In this document: one piece after another, positions 11,581 through 22,100 of the stretch
Layout: the number at the start of each line of letters is the position of its first letter
Numbering within the stretch: position 1 is the first letter of the stretch
From: Pratylenchus scribneri
Lineage: Eukaryota > Nematoda > Chromadorea > Rhabditida > Pratylenchidae
NCBI GenBank assembly: GCA_030063045.1
Contig: JAQSEB010000029.1
Coordinates: 1,426,001 to 1,490,000 of the forward strand
Reading direction: 5' to 3'
Length of the DNA: 64,000 nt
Position numbers and translations under genes: made by a program
Notes under the pieces: generated by a model
The model's input: only the letters and a program-made list of their open reading frames with translations
Told to the model about the DNA's origin: nothing
The model's database searches: none

Positions 11581-14500
11581 TTAATTGGATGGGTCGAATG
11601 GGGTTTTTGGTTGGTGTTCACGGCTTTGAATTCGCCTCTTGCGAATTTGGTCGATGTGGACAATTATTTTGTGCCCATTTTCATCTTCTAATTCAGCCAT
11701 TCTTAGACCAATGGTCTGACTGATAATGGCCGGTTCCCATTTTTTCCCTCCATGATGCCTAAACCATATGGGGTCTCCGGGGGAATATGTTTGGGGCGGA
11801 GCTTTTTCCCCCGGGTTTATTTGCCGAGTTCCTTCTTTTCCACCCATTTTTCCACCCATTCTTATCACATCCAATGGCGTTCGTATTGGACGGCGCAAAA
11901 ATAATGTTGCTGGGCTTGACCCAGACTGGGCACGAATATTTGCTCTATATTCTCTCAGAAAAACAATAATCGCCTCATCGAGGGGGAATTCTTCAGTGAT
12001 CTTTGTCATAGATCGTTTGAATGTTTGTACCATCCGTTCGGCGGTGCCATTTGAGGAAGGATGGTAAACTGCCGTAGTTTTGTGTTCTACGGCGTTTTCT
12101 TTGAAAAAGTTCTCAATTTCATCGCTCACAAATTGAGGTCCATTATCAGAAACTATAAGTTTCGGCGCCCCAAAAAGGGCAAATAATGCTTTTAATTTTT
12201 TCATAATTACTGTACTAGTGGTGGAATTTAGCTGATGGACAAATGGAAATCCTGAATAACTATCCACAATGATTAACCACATTTTATTTTTAAATGGTCC
12301 AGCTAAATCGATGTGCCATCTTTCCATCGGCTCCCTTGCCTTGGGCCATGTATGGGCTGGATCAACTTTAGGAGGATTAGCACTATTTTTCTGGCAAATT
12401 TGACAAGTGGCTACAAAATGTTCAATATCTTCGGCTATTTTTGGCCACCAGGCATATCCACGAGCCTGAGATTTCATTTTTACTACACCGAAGTGTGCCA
12501 TATGAACCATTTTTAAAAATCGATTTCTTAAATTTTCGGGCATTATTATTTGATCTCCTTTTAGGATTAATCGCCTTTTAGTTTGTAAATTTTCACGTAC
12601 ATTGTAGTACGGTAATAGATAATTTTCTAATTGTTCTGCTTCCTCAAAGGCCCAATTATTATTTATTTTTACGAAAAGTTTCTTTAAAATTGGGTCTTTG
12701 GCTGTTTCGGCCTCTATGAAATCCCTATTTAGCATATTGTATTCATCCGCCGTTAGCAGATAAGGCAATTCTTCCTTTCCCATTATTTTGTTCCACTCAA
12801 TGGGTTTTGCCTCAGGGATTTTCACTCTAGAAAGCGTGTCAGCTACTACGTTGCTCTTTCCCTCAATATATAAAATTTTCGGATTAATGTCTTGAATGAG
12901 AAGAAGCCAACGGTTAAGTTTTGCGTTGGCATTCGCTTTTGTCATGAGGAAAATTAGGGGTCGGTGATCAGTATGAATAATGATTTCACACCCATAAATG
13001 AGTGGTTTAAATATGAGTAACGCATGCACAATGGCAGCCAATTCGCCATGCGTTGGTGGATATTTTGATTCAGCCCCATTCAGTGTTTTGCTAGAGTAAG
13101 CCACAGCGAATAATTGCCCCTGATCATCTGCTTGCATCAAAGCAGCCGCGTAAGCTATTTTGGAAGCATCAGTGTAAAGGTGGAAAGGCTTCTGTAAATT
13201 CGGCGCCCTTAGGCAAGGGGATTTGGTTAAGGATAATTTCAATTCCTCAAATGCTTTATTTTCCATTTCACCCCATTTAAAATTTTTCTCTGCTTCGCGA
13301 CCTCTTAAAAGTTGGTTTAGCGGGGCGGCTTTAGACGCGAAGGAAGGTATAAATTTTCTAAAGAAACCAGCCATTCCTAAAAAGCGCTTCACTTCCTTGC
13401 AATTATTTGGCGCTGGGAAGCTAAGAATGCTTTCCAGGTTTGATATTGACGGCTCATACCCCTTTTGGCTTAATCGATGGCCTAAATAGGTGATGGAATT
13501 TTTGCAAAATTCACACTTTCGAAATTTCAATTTTAAATTAAATTGCTGCATTCTCTGGAAAACCATGGCCAAAGTTTCCAGGTGCTCTTCAAAAGTGGCT
13601 GTGTGTATCAAAATATCATCAATGTAAATTGTGATTGAATTTACGCCTTTTAGCACTTCGTCCATCGTGCGCTGAAAGATGGACGGTGCATTGCGTAAGC
13701 CAAATGGAAGTGTGTTCATTTCAAACACTCCCTTTTCTGTGATTACTCCGCATTTGTAGGACGTTTGATTGTCCAACGGGATTTGCCAGAATCCGGAAGC
13801 CAAATCGACACTGCTGTAAAATTTCCATCCTGAAACTCGGTGTAAAACTTTCTCCATTCGAGGGATGGGATATGGGTCGGGAATAGTAATGGCATTTAAA
13901 GCCTTGAAATCCACACATGGGCGAATTTCACCATTCGATTTCTCAACCACAACGATTGGACTAACCCAAGGGGTATTAGACTTTTTGAGGACACCGACTT
14001 TTTCCATTTCTTCAATATTTTTATCCAATCTCTCTTGAAATTTCTCAGGCACACGATATGGTCTCGAAGTTATCGGGACTTCGGTAGTGGTGATTAGTGG
14101 CGGTGCCATTATTTTGCAGCGACCCAAATCATATTCATGCCTAGAGAATGCTTTCATATTTTCATTTAGACAAATTTTTAGGGCCTCCAATTCTTTGGGA
14201 TTATTCAAATCAGTTTTAATTTCGCCCAATTCATTTATACAATTTTCAAATTTCGAACTGGGTTCAGTAATGTCCGGCTCGGCTGTTAAAATTTTCATAT
14301 TAGACTTTTTTATTAGTTGGCCGGTTTCCAGATCTAAATATAATGGCAGAGATTTCAAAGTTTTTCGACCAATAATGAAATCATAATCTTTATCCAATTC
14401 ATTTTCAACGAAAAGTATAGGCGATTTCACGATGCAATCGGCTATTTCAATTTCAACTTCACATTGGCCGACAGCGCGGACTACATCATTGCCAACTCCA

Positions 14501-17500
14501 ATAACCCCAGGAATTTCTGGGTTTTGAGCACTTTTAAAGCCGAATTTTTGAGCGGCTTTAATTCCACACAATGAGATATGGGCACCTGTATCCAATAAAA
14601 ATAAAGCCCTTTTATTATTAATTTTCCCTTCAATTCTCAAATTATTATCACAAATATAAATTTGGTTGGCTACAGCGATTTCCGCCAATTCTTCATTTCG
14701 CCATCTTTCAACTAATGGGAGAGCATTTCTTTGGCTATCTGCTTCAATTTGCTGTCGATTTATTCGCCGCCTTTCTTTCCTTCGGGCTCTAAAATTTTGA
14801 ACTCCATGGAAAATATTGACGAGTGATCTCCCCAGGCTGAGATATTGGACAAATTTTGCTAAAAATGGCGGGAGCAAAAATTGAGCCACTGCCTCTAGGG
14901 TGACATATACGCACACGATGAATACCCAAATTTGATTGGGAGATGGCATGCCTCCCTTTAGAAAGGAGAAAAGGCCGCTGGAAACTATTTTTCCCGCAAA
15001 AACTTCGCTTTTCCCTGAGTCTCGCCAAGCAGCCTCTGGCTTAGTTAGGCGGATTATTTCCCAATTTATTTCAGCTGCCGAGAGCGTTTCCTCGAAATGT
15101 TCCGGAGAATATAATTCCGAGAGATTTGCCATGACCTTATTTTTGAAAGTGGTGAATTTGAATTCGGGAAAGTCTATTTTCCCATACTTTTGCAATTGGT
15201 GCAAAGATTCATTGGGAATTTCCTTCACATCCCCATTAATCTGGTCATATTGTGTGATTTTCCCCTGATTTTCGATGTAAATCCATCTTCCCGAATCACA
15301 ATTTATTTCCTTCGCCTCAGGGTATATAATGAGGGTATTGGGGTCAAGGTATCCATGGCGGACAGATCCATACAATAGGAAAGATATTGGCAGACGGTTG
15401 AAGCAGTAATTAGCCTTATAATCAAAATGAATATCCTGAGGATTGACAGCGAAACAAGGTTTAATTTCTAATGTTCTTTCCGTGACTAGTCTAGCTGTAA
15501 TAAGCTGATTATTCAAGAAATAACGGGCTAAAAGTGTGGGATTAGCAATCGAAAGGGTTTGGGTTTGGTCGCTTATTGATTGGAGACTGCTGCAAACTTG
15601 CTTAATTGCCTCAGAGAAAAGCCGATTCGTTGTTTGGGTGACTCGCGCACTAAGTGCGGTAAGCTGTGCGGCAAGTTGCGATGAATAAATTAACCCAACG
15701 ACCGAATTCCCAGTGGATTTTGTTGTATCCAATGTTTCTTGTATAGTATTTTCTTTTATTTTCTCCAATTCCCTTTTTACCCTTCCATTTTCACGTTTTG
15801 CTTTATCCCTTTTCTCCAACATTTCTTTATATTCAAATGTTGGGATGGCAAATGTTTGATCGGAAATTATATATTTCTTATTTTCACAATCTCCCTTTTC
15901 TGTCTGATTTTCGAATGTTAGGGCAAAATCATTCGTCGATGATATCCACACATTTGTTGAGAATTCGCCCTTCCATTTCGCAACGTGAATGTATGAACAT
16001 TGTTGTGATTTCTCAGGGGTCCATATTAGACTCCCCTGGTCACAGCGGCAGGAACCGGATTTATATTCACAATTTGGGCAAGCTCCGATAGGCGTATTTA
16101 TTCCACTGAAACCGTATCGGGTAAAGACAACTGTTTCGAAAGTGTAACAATTCAGCACAGGTGTTTCTTCCCAGAAAACCCAAGGCCAGGGGTACCATCC
16201 TACTTCTAGGGAATTTTCTGTGTATTTGAATGTACCATTCGAAAGCATTTCACCGGCTGGGGAATGATTCATATCGCGCATTCGAAGGCATGAGGAAGTC
16301 GGAACTGGCACTATTTCTGTCTTTATTTCCTCTATTTTTCTCCCCAAAAAGCCTCTGCGGCGATAAATTATCGATTTAATACATTTACACACTGTAGTGG
16401 CTGTCTTGTATTGTAAAGTGTTCGGTCTAAAGATATTTAGTGCCATTTCAATTGGACTTTCCGTCGCTTGCCATCCGGGACAAATTGGCTCATTAGGCAA
16501 TTTCCATAGGCTTGAGGGAGAATCAGGGAGACAAATCATAGGATTTGTTCCAGCTGATGCGCTCAAAATGGGTGAGAAGAGTGCCAAGAACGTAATCACA
16601 GCCAAAAGATATGGACTGGCAACTCTGACTGGAGCAGATCCCTCTCTAAAGGTTACTTTAGGTGTTGGCGACCTATAATTTTCACTTCGATTATTTCGTC
16701 CTTGATCCTGATTCTGGAATGAATTTCGCCGGTTTTGACTTGGGCTTCGACTTTGGAATGACCTTCTTTCATTCCCATAATTTCTCCTATATGGGGACCG
16801 ATTTTCATGTCGTCCATCCCGGTAATTTCGATCTCGAGAGTAATTTCGGTTTCGAGAGTGGTCTCGAGAATTTTGGTAATCTCGGGATGGGCGCCTGTAA
16901 TCGCGAGAATAATTGCGCGAACTGGTTCCACTATTTCGTTTCCTTTTTTCACAGTCCCTTATGAAGTGCCCCGGGCGATGGCAATAATAACAAAGCCGGC
17001 GATCAGAGTTTGGTTGGCTTTGTAATGCCATTGCCTCCACTTTATTGGCCAAATCCGCTACCGAAACCCCTTGGTTTTGGCGTTTTCCCTCCAGCAGCAG
17101 CTCAAAATGCTGGGCAAGTTCGAAGGCATTCGTAAAATTATTTGGTCGGGCTCCTTTCACCTCGAACTGTAAGTCTGGGACAAGCCGATCTAGAAATTCG
17201 TCAAGCAATCTATTTTGTATTGCGTCTTCCGCCTCATTGGCCATCACAATTCGGATGGCATCATTGAGTCGGTTGGCGAATGAGAATACTTTTTCCCCGG
17301 GCGCCTGCTTTATTATTGACAGGGATTGTTTTGCGATAGTTTTAGTATTCGCATTTTCAAAAATAGCCCGAAGGCGTTCAATAGCATTATTTAAATTAGC
17401 CGGGATTGGGTTCAGTTTATCGAATTCGGCGCGAGCACGACCCACTAAACAGATTTTGAGTCGGTTGAGTTTCTGCTCCTCCGTTAGAGGGTTGGTCATG

Positions 17501-18318
17501 AGGCCTAGCACATCTTTGAAGCGCTGAATCCAAACACTGAATGAAACCGCCGGGTTCCCATCAAAAGTGCCAATCTGAGTTCCATTATTCATGAATGGAT
17601 CCATCACCATAATTTCACATTCATTATTTTCATGATTTCCATTTCCAATTTCAGCATTATTTCCATTTTCAATTTCAGCATATGTGTGATTTGAATGGTT
17701 TTCATCATTCGCCGAATTTTCACTTTCATTCGGGTCAATTTGGCTATGGCCATTCCAAATAAATCCGTTATTGGGCCAATTGCCATTTTCCAAAGCCTCA
17801 ATACGCGTTTTATGTTCCTTTGTATCCTCCTCCATATTTTCGAGGGATTCGCCCATAATTCGAATCATTTTTTGGGCTTCTACTACATCCGATTCGAGTA
17901 AACGCACAGCCATGTCCAATGGCAAAACTTCATCTAATTCCCTTTTAATTTCTTGAATTTCCCTTTCCGAATCATCCACTTTCCCTCGAGTTATATCCAA
18001 GTCCGATTCAATGAATGTCATTCTTTCATCCATGTCTTTGTCCAATTGTCTAAACATATCTTCCAAAATATCCAATTTTCCCTCTAGAACCGTTGGGAAG
18101 AATTTCCCTTCTAGGATCACCCCTTGTTTGGGGGAATTATTAGCATCTACTTTAGCTATTTTCTCCTCCAATCCTCTAATAGTACGGCAAACGGTTGCCT
18201 CAAAAGTACGTAATTGAATGAGGAGGGTATTCCAATTTTTGGATTCATCAGCAGAAAATTTGCTTGAGGCGAAATCACTTCCATTCATGTTGGAGTTAGA
18301 ATTTTCTTTTCCTGGCAT
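11581..18318 (-). CDS. Gag-(Env-like)-Pol polyprotein
   Basis: An uninterrupted frame. I prefer the ATG at 18318 (MPGKENSNSN); the frame is open up to 18486, but that part overlaps 5' leader repeats. Approximate residues from 18318: coiled-coil Gag N-terminus 1-200, Gag core 240-420, CCHC zinc knuckle (CYYCHRPGHFIRDC) ~440, Arg/Ser-rich stretch 455-550. A hydrophobic segment at ~565-587 is followed by a cysteine-rich, N-glycosylation-rich region to ~1130 ending in a second hydrophobic segment (~1128-1150), so it resembles a membrane glycoprotein. Then come aspartic protease (LLDTGA, ~1240), RT with YIDD (~1563), RNase H (YTDAS, ~1713), an integrase zinc finger (HxnCxxC, ~1940-1975) and integrase core residues in WHIDLAGP, SDNGPQF and NGTAERM. 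No stop or frameshift is seen between Gag and Pol. The glycoprotein's viral family is uncertain. Confidence 0.93.
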   Translation of the reverse strand: MPGKENSNSNMNGSDFASSKFSADESKNWNTLLIQLRTFEATVCRTIRGLEEKIAKVDANNSPKQGVILEGKFFPTVLEGKLDILEDMFRQLDKDMDERMTFIESDLDITRGKVDDSEREIQEIKRELDEVLPLDMAVRLLESDVVEAQKMIRIMGESLENMEEDTKEHKTRIEALENGNWPNNGFIWNGHSQIDPNESENSANDENHSNHTYAEIENGNNAEIGNGNHENNECEIMVMDPFMNNGTQIGTFDGNPAVSFSVWIQRFKDVLGLMTNPLTEEQKLNRLKICLVGRARAEFDKLNPIPANLNNAIERLRAIFENANTKTIAKQSLSIIKQAPGEKVFSFANRLNDAIRIVMANEAEDAIQNRLLDEFLDRLVPDLQFEVKGARPNNFTNAFELAQHFELLLEGKRQNQGVSVADLANKVEAMALQSQPNSDRRLCYYCHRPGHFIRDCEKRKRNSGTSSRNYSRDYRRPSRDYQNSRDHSRNRNYSRDRNYRDGRHENRSPYRRNYGNERRSFQSRSPSQNRRNSFQNQDQGRNNRSENYRSPTPKVTFREGSAPVRVASPYLLAVITFLALFSPILSASAGTNPMICLPDSPSSLWKLPNEPICPGWQATESPIEMALNIFRPNTLQYKTATTVCKCIKSIIYRRRGFLGRKIEEIKTEIVPVPTSSCLRMRDMNHSPAGEMLSNGTFKYTENSLEVGWYPWPWVFWEETPVLNCYTFETVVFTRYGFSGINTPIGACPNCEYKSGSCRCDQGSLIWTPEKSQQCSYIHVAKWKGEFSTNVWISSTNDFALTFENQTEKGDCENKKYIISDQTFAIPTFEYKEMLEKRDKAKRENGRVKRELEKIKENTIQETLDTTKSTGNSVVGLIYSSQLAAQLTALSARVTQTTNRLFSEAIKQVCSSLQSISDQTQTLSIANPTLLARYFLNNQLITARLVTERTLEIKPCFAVNPQDIHFDYKANYCFNRLPISFLLYGSVRHGYLDPNTLIIYPEAKEINCDSGRWIYIENQGKITQYDQINGDVKEIPNESLHQLQKYGKIDFPEFKFTTFKNKVMANLSELYSPEHFEETLSAAEINWEIIRLTKPEAAWRDSGKSEVFAGKIVSSGLFSFLKGGMPSPNQIWVFIVCVYVTLEAVAQFLLPPFLAKFVQYLSLGRSLVNIFHGVQNFRARRKERRRINRQQIEADSQRNALPLVERWRNEELAEIAVANQIYICDNNLRIEGKINNKRALFLLDTGAHISLCGIKAAQKFGFKSAQNPEIPGVIGVGNDVVRAVGQCEVEIEIADCIVKSPILFVENELDKDYDFIIGRKTLKSLPLYLDLETGQLIKKSNMKILTAEPDITEPSSKFENCINELGEIKTDLNNPKELEALKICLNENMKAFSRHEYDLGRCKIMAPPLITTTEVPITSRPYRVPEKFQERLDKNIEEMEKVGVLKKSNTPWVSPIVVVEKSNGEIRPCVDFKALNAITIPDPYPIPRMEKVLHRVSGWKFYSSVDLASGFWQIPLDNQTSYKCGVITEKGVFEMNTLPFGLRNAPSIFQRTMDEVLKGVNSITIYIDDILIHTATFEEHLETLAMVFQRMQQFNLKLKFRKCEFCKNSITYLGHRLSQKGYEPSISNLESILSFPAPNNCKEVKRFLGMAGFFRKFIPSFASKAAPLNQLLRGREAEKNFKWGEMENKAFEELKLSLTKSPCLRAPNLQKPFHLYTDASKIAYAAALMQADDQGQLFAVAYSSKTLNGAESKYPPTHGELAAIVHALLIFKPLIYGCEIIIHTDHRPLIFLMTKANANAKLNRWLLLIQDINPKILYIEGKSNVVADTLSRVKIPEAKPIEWNKIMGKEELPYLLTADEYNMLNRDFIEAETAKDPILKKLFVKINNNWAFEEAEQLENYLLPYYNVRENLQTKRRLILKGDQIIMPENLRNRFLKMVHMAHFGVVKMKSQARGYAWWPKIAEDIEHFVATCQICQKNSANPPKVDPAHTWPKAREPMERWHIDLAGPFKNKMWLIIVDSYSGFPFVHQLNSTTSTVIMKKLKALFALFGAPKLIVSDNGPQFVSDEIENFFKENAVEHKTTAVYHPSSNGTAERMVQTFKRSMTKITEEFPLDEAIIVFLREYRANIRAQSGSSPATLFLRRPIRTPLDVIRMGGKMGGKEGTRQINPGEKAPPQTYSPGDPIWFRHHGGKKWEPAIISQTIGLRMAELEDENGHKIIVHIDQIRKRRIQSREHQPKTPFDPSN

Positions 18319-18369
18319 TTTCACAATTTTATTTTTCAAAATTGGTATAAATTTATTGAAGTCGGTGAT

Positions 18370-18500
18370 GCGGATTGCAGAATCTGAATGGAGGAAGCAC
18401 TTAGCTTTACCTTTCACGGAATGCACCAAGCAACGGAGGAAGCACAAAGCTTGACCTGTTTTGCACTTAGCACGGAGGAAGCACAAAGCTTGACCTGGAT
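18370..18500 (-). repeat. Short tandem repeat in element leader
   Basis: The motif 'GGAGGAAGCACAAAGCTTGAC' occurs at 18434-18454 and 18474-18494, with a related 'GGAGGAAGCACTTAGCTTTAC' near 18390 (plus-strand reading). The repeat lies between the 5' LTR and the preferred Gag start, suggesting a structured leader. Confidence 0.7.
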
Positions 18501-18579
18501 TTCAACGGAAAGTCTCGAAGAAGTAAAGGCTTTCTTCGGTTTTAAAGTTTATTGGTTATTCACTTTTCCTCTTTTGGGA

Positions 18580-18598
18580 AAAGGGTCGTGGCACCAAA
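18580..18598 (-). other. Primer-binding site
   Basis: In element sense, TTTGGTGCCACGACCC follows the 5' LTR within a few bases. The TGG start pairs with a tRNA CCA tail, as required for priming reverse transcription. I could not assign the tRNA. Confidence 0.7.
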
Positions 18599-18867
18599 TG
18601 TTGTGTCCCACAATTATTTATATCCAATCCAAATTATTCCCCAATAAACTCTTCGAATATTTCCAAATGTATAAAGGCCAAATTTATTATAGCAGCAAAA
18701 TATATATAGTTGATAAGGAAGTTGGTTTGGAGAGCAAATTATAAATGAATAAAGGAATGAGGGTTATGTGGGGGAATGGTCATCATTAAATAAGGGTACA
18801 AAGTGGGCGGGGAATGGAATGAATCGAGAATAGTCCTATAGTTCAAAGTTCATCATTGAATTCCACA
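18599..18867 (-). repeat. 5' LTR (269 bp)
   Basis: Matches 10080-10346 apart from one extra TA. It would carry the element's promoter and polyadenylation signals, though none was identified with confidence. Confidence 0.95.
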
Positions 18868-19157
18868 CCAATTTTGATGATTTTGGTAGCAAATTAAAGA
18901 GCAGACTTTTGGCTATCAAATGAAAATAATTTTATTTAAATTGGTTCAAACTTTATGAAGTTATGACCCAATAAACCAATTCTAATTTTTGTTAATCCAT
19001 AGTAGAGGTCATTTTAAATTATTTTTGGGAATAACTTCATGAATTTTAAAGCAATTTAAATAAAATTAATATCATTTGATAGCCAAAAGTCTGCTCTTTA
19101 ATTTAATAACAAAATCATCTAAATTGGTTCAGTCATTGATGCGGCAATAAGTTGAAC
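18868..19157. mobile_element. MITE-P copy 2, right fragment
   Basis: It resumes with the duplicated CCAAT, then AAATTAAAGAGCAGACTTTTGGC and the inverted arm GCCAAAAGTCTGCTC near 19081. The outer end is diverged. With 10037-10079 it rebuilds one MITE split by the retrotransposon. Its right end overlaps the last exon of the neighbouring FN3-type gene. Confidence 0.85.
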
Positions 19158-22100
19158 TTTAAGGAACAAACCAAGCCAAGAAGGAAGAAGATTGGGCCAG
19201 CCAACATCAATTTTTGGTGGGAATCCATTGTGTAAATGCCACCGAATGTGGCACTTGATTCTTCATCCTCGTGATTATTGACATTTTGAAGGCTGCCACC
19301 ACCGACAAAATCCGTTCGAGCAATTGAAATCTGCTGATAAATTTTAATTATTTTAAATATGGAAAATATTTAATTTGCCGAAAAGATTATAAATGTTAGA
19401 ATCAGAGTTTATCCTATATCCCATAATATATACCATTCGATAGATTTAATCAAGATGCATAATTTGATTGTGTTTTGGATTGGTTTATCCAATTCTAACT
19501 TAGTTTTGAACCATTAAACCAAAATGGGTTTAAAACCGTTTAATACCATTTAATTGTTGATCAAACCAAAATGGGTTTAAAACCGTTTAATACCATTTAA
19601 TTGTTGACCAAACCAAAATGGGTTTACACCGTTTAATATCCTTTAATTGTTGACCAAACCAAAATGGGTTTAAACCGTTTAATACCCTTTAATTGTTGAC
19701 CAAACCATAACAAATTATATACTATTCAATGCGTCTTTCTTGACCAGCTCTATCCAATTTTGGGTATATTTGGTTTGTGAATGTTGGACAAACCCTACTT
19801 AAACCATTATATTATTTTAACATTATCTAGTTAATTTTTCGTCAAATTATTTCCCTACCGTCGATGAGGATTGGCTTTTGGTAACGTCAATCCTTTTTGT
19901 TGTGCCAATTGTTTCCGTTTTCATTGTTGATGCAGAAATAGGATTTTCTGTGGATTTCTCATCTCTTTCTTTAATACTTTCTCCGTCAATTTTCTCCTCC
20001 ATCATCAATTTTTGTTGATGTAATCTCCTCTGATTCTTTTGATGATTCTGAATGCCCATTTGGCCCATTTTCAAAACTTCATTCTCGGCAAAATCGCTAA
20101 TATTCTTCACATTTTCTGTCAATCTATAAATTTCGCCTCCAATTTCTTCATCATCTCTTCTTCTTTGTGTGATTTTTATTATTGGATGTTTGGCTTCTAA
20201 TTCTCTCTCAATTTCCTCTCTCCGTTCATCCATAATCGTCTTATTTTTCCTAATTTCTTCTTCATCCATCTTCCCTTGATATTGCTTCTTCTTCTTCTCT
20301 TCATCTTCGTCATTCTTCCCTTCCTCCTTCTTCCATCCTTCTTTTTCATCCTTATCCCTTTCCTTCTCTTCCTTTGTCTTCCCTTCATCCCCTCTCATCC
20401 TCCATTTCATATTCTTCACGTCTTCTTCCTCACATTTTGGCATTTGATTGTCCAATTTGGATTCTTCTGTGCCAATAATTATCATTGTTTTGTTCTTCAT
20501 TTCCTCGTCCCCATTGGTTGATGCCAATTCTGTTGTCGTCGATTTCGCCTCTCCTTCCTCCAATACAATTGGTTGTTCCGGCAAATGCTAAATTTTGTGT
20601 CAATTTTTCATTTTTTTCGATTGATTTTAAATTTGCAGAAGAAAGTATTGAAATTATAGAAAATTTTCCCTTCGAAAAACAATCTTTTTAAGGCCATATA
20701 AGTTGGCCAAATCAAGCTTTTTTAAGCCACAATCTATAGCCTAATTATAATTATCCAAATCTAAAATTCTAAGCCCCAAAACTTTTTGTTAATAAGGTCC
20801 TAAAAAATAGATTATTTTTAGAAATTTTTTACAAACAAATCAAAGTATTTTGGCCAATTAAAAAAATTGCAATTTTTCCCCCCAAATTTTTCTCACCGTT
20901 TTCGAATGCCTTTGCTTGAATGGCCTTTCGCCTGGGAGAATCTCTTCATTTTTCCTTCTTCCATCATCATCATCCTCCTCTTTCTTCGTTTCCTTCTCCA
21001 CTTCATCATTTCCTTCCCACCATCTTTTGGTTGTGGTTGTTGGCATTTCCGTACTGTCACTGGTGCTTGGCATTGGCACGGACACTTTTGCACCGAAGAC
21101 ATCCAAAACTACGGTATCCGATGAGATAAAATGCACTGATGAATGATTGGCTGCTGCGCAGATTGGCCCAATGCATTCAACCGGATCCGGGGTTTGGGCC
21201 ACCAAAGTTGGAGTGGTAATTGACATCTGAATTTAGAATTCATGAAATATTTAGAATTCTTATTCATTCTTCATATTGATTTCTAAAATTTTTTTCTAAA
21301 ATAGGACATCCAGTACCGCTATTTTATTTACTTAGGCCATTCCATTGTTTATATTTCGAGGCAACAACCAATTTTGGAAGGCAAAATATTATTTGGGAAG
21401 CTCAAACTATCCACTAATATATAGTCGCCTTTTTTTAAATTTTATGAGATCAAATTTCAAAAATTCACATTCCTTTGGGCTTAATACAAATGTATTTTAG
21501 AAAGGCCACTCTCTAAAAAGTGTTTTCAAAGTTTCAAAAAAATAATTTTGCCACTTTTTAGAAGATAATTAGGGCTTTAGAATGGCATATTGCCTTCACG
21601 AATTGGCTGCTTCCTTGTTGAGCGATGACTAAAAGAAAGATCCGCTAGTTAAATTACGGTATTTTGAAACATCCTGTTTCCGTAATTAAGCTGGGCTAAT
21701 AAGTAAAAATATTGCTTCTATTTTTGTTCAATTTATGTCAATCTTACTAAACCCAATGCTAACATTTAACCATGAATATATAGATGTGGCATTACCATTA
21801 CCAAAATGGGCAAATATCAATGAAAAATGGGTTCAAATATCTCAAAACCAATCATCCAAAAAAATAACCAGACCACCTTTTGAGTGCTGCTGCTGCTGCT
21901 TTCCTCAATTTTTGAGCAATCTATGCAACCATCCGCCGATGCTCTATTTTGGCAAGGCGTACATGTGAAGGGGATAACCGGAACAATGTGGAATGGATTT
22001 TGTTCCTCATCCATTTGTTGTTGTTCTATCCATTCCTTTTCCGCATAAAATGCGCAAATTTGTAGTCCATATTGGACACCGGGCAGCGGTGCCAATTCTG

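Larger units (their letters stand above)
10080..18867 (-). mobile_element. Complete Ty3/gypsy-like LTR retrotransposon with envelope-like region
   Basis: An 8.8-kb element on the minus strand. Its two LTRs (10080-10346 and 18599-18867) differ only by a TA dinucleotide, begin TGTGG and end ACA in element sense. The host sequence CCAAT is duplicated at 10075-10079 and 18868-18872. A primer-binding-like site abuts the 5' LTR and a polypurine tract abuts the 3' LTR. Inside are one unbroken 2.2-kilocodon ORF (gag, envelope-like, protease, RT, RNase H, integrase) and a second ORF before the 3' LTR. The protease-RT-RNase H-integrase order fits Ty3/gypsy. Near-identical LTRs and intact frames point to a recent insertion. 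Confidence 0.95.

Noticed and set aside
13223..17956. Plus-strand ORFs of 60-160 codons within the retrotransposon
   Set aside because: They are antisense shadows of the long Gag-Pol frame.
10080..18867. Assignment to the BEL/Pao class because of the 5-bp target duplication and envelope capture
   Set aside because: RT and integrase motifs and domain order look Ty3/gypsy-like, and 5-bp duplications also occur there; a tree of RT would decide.
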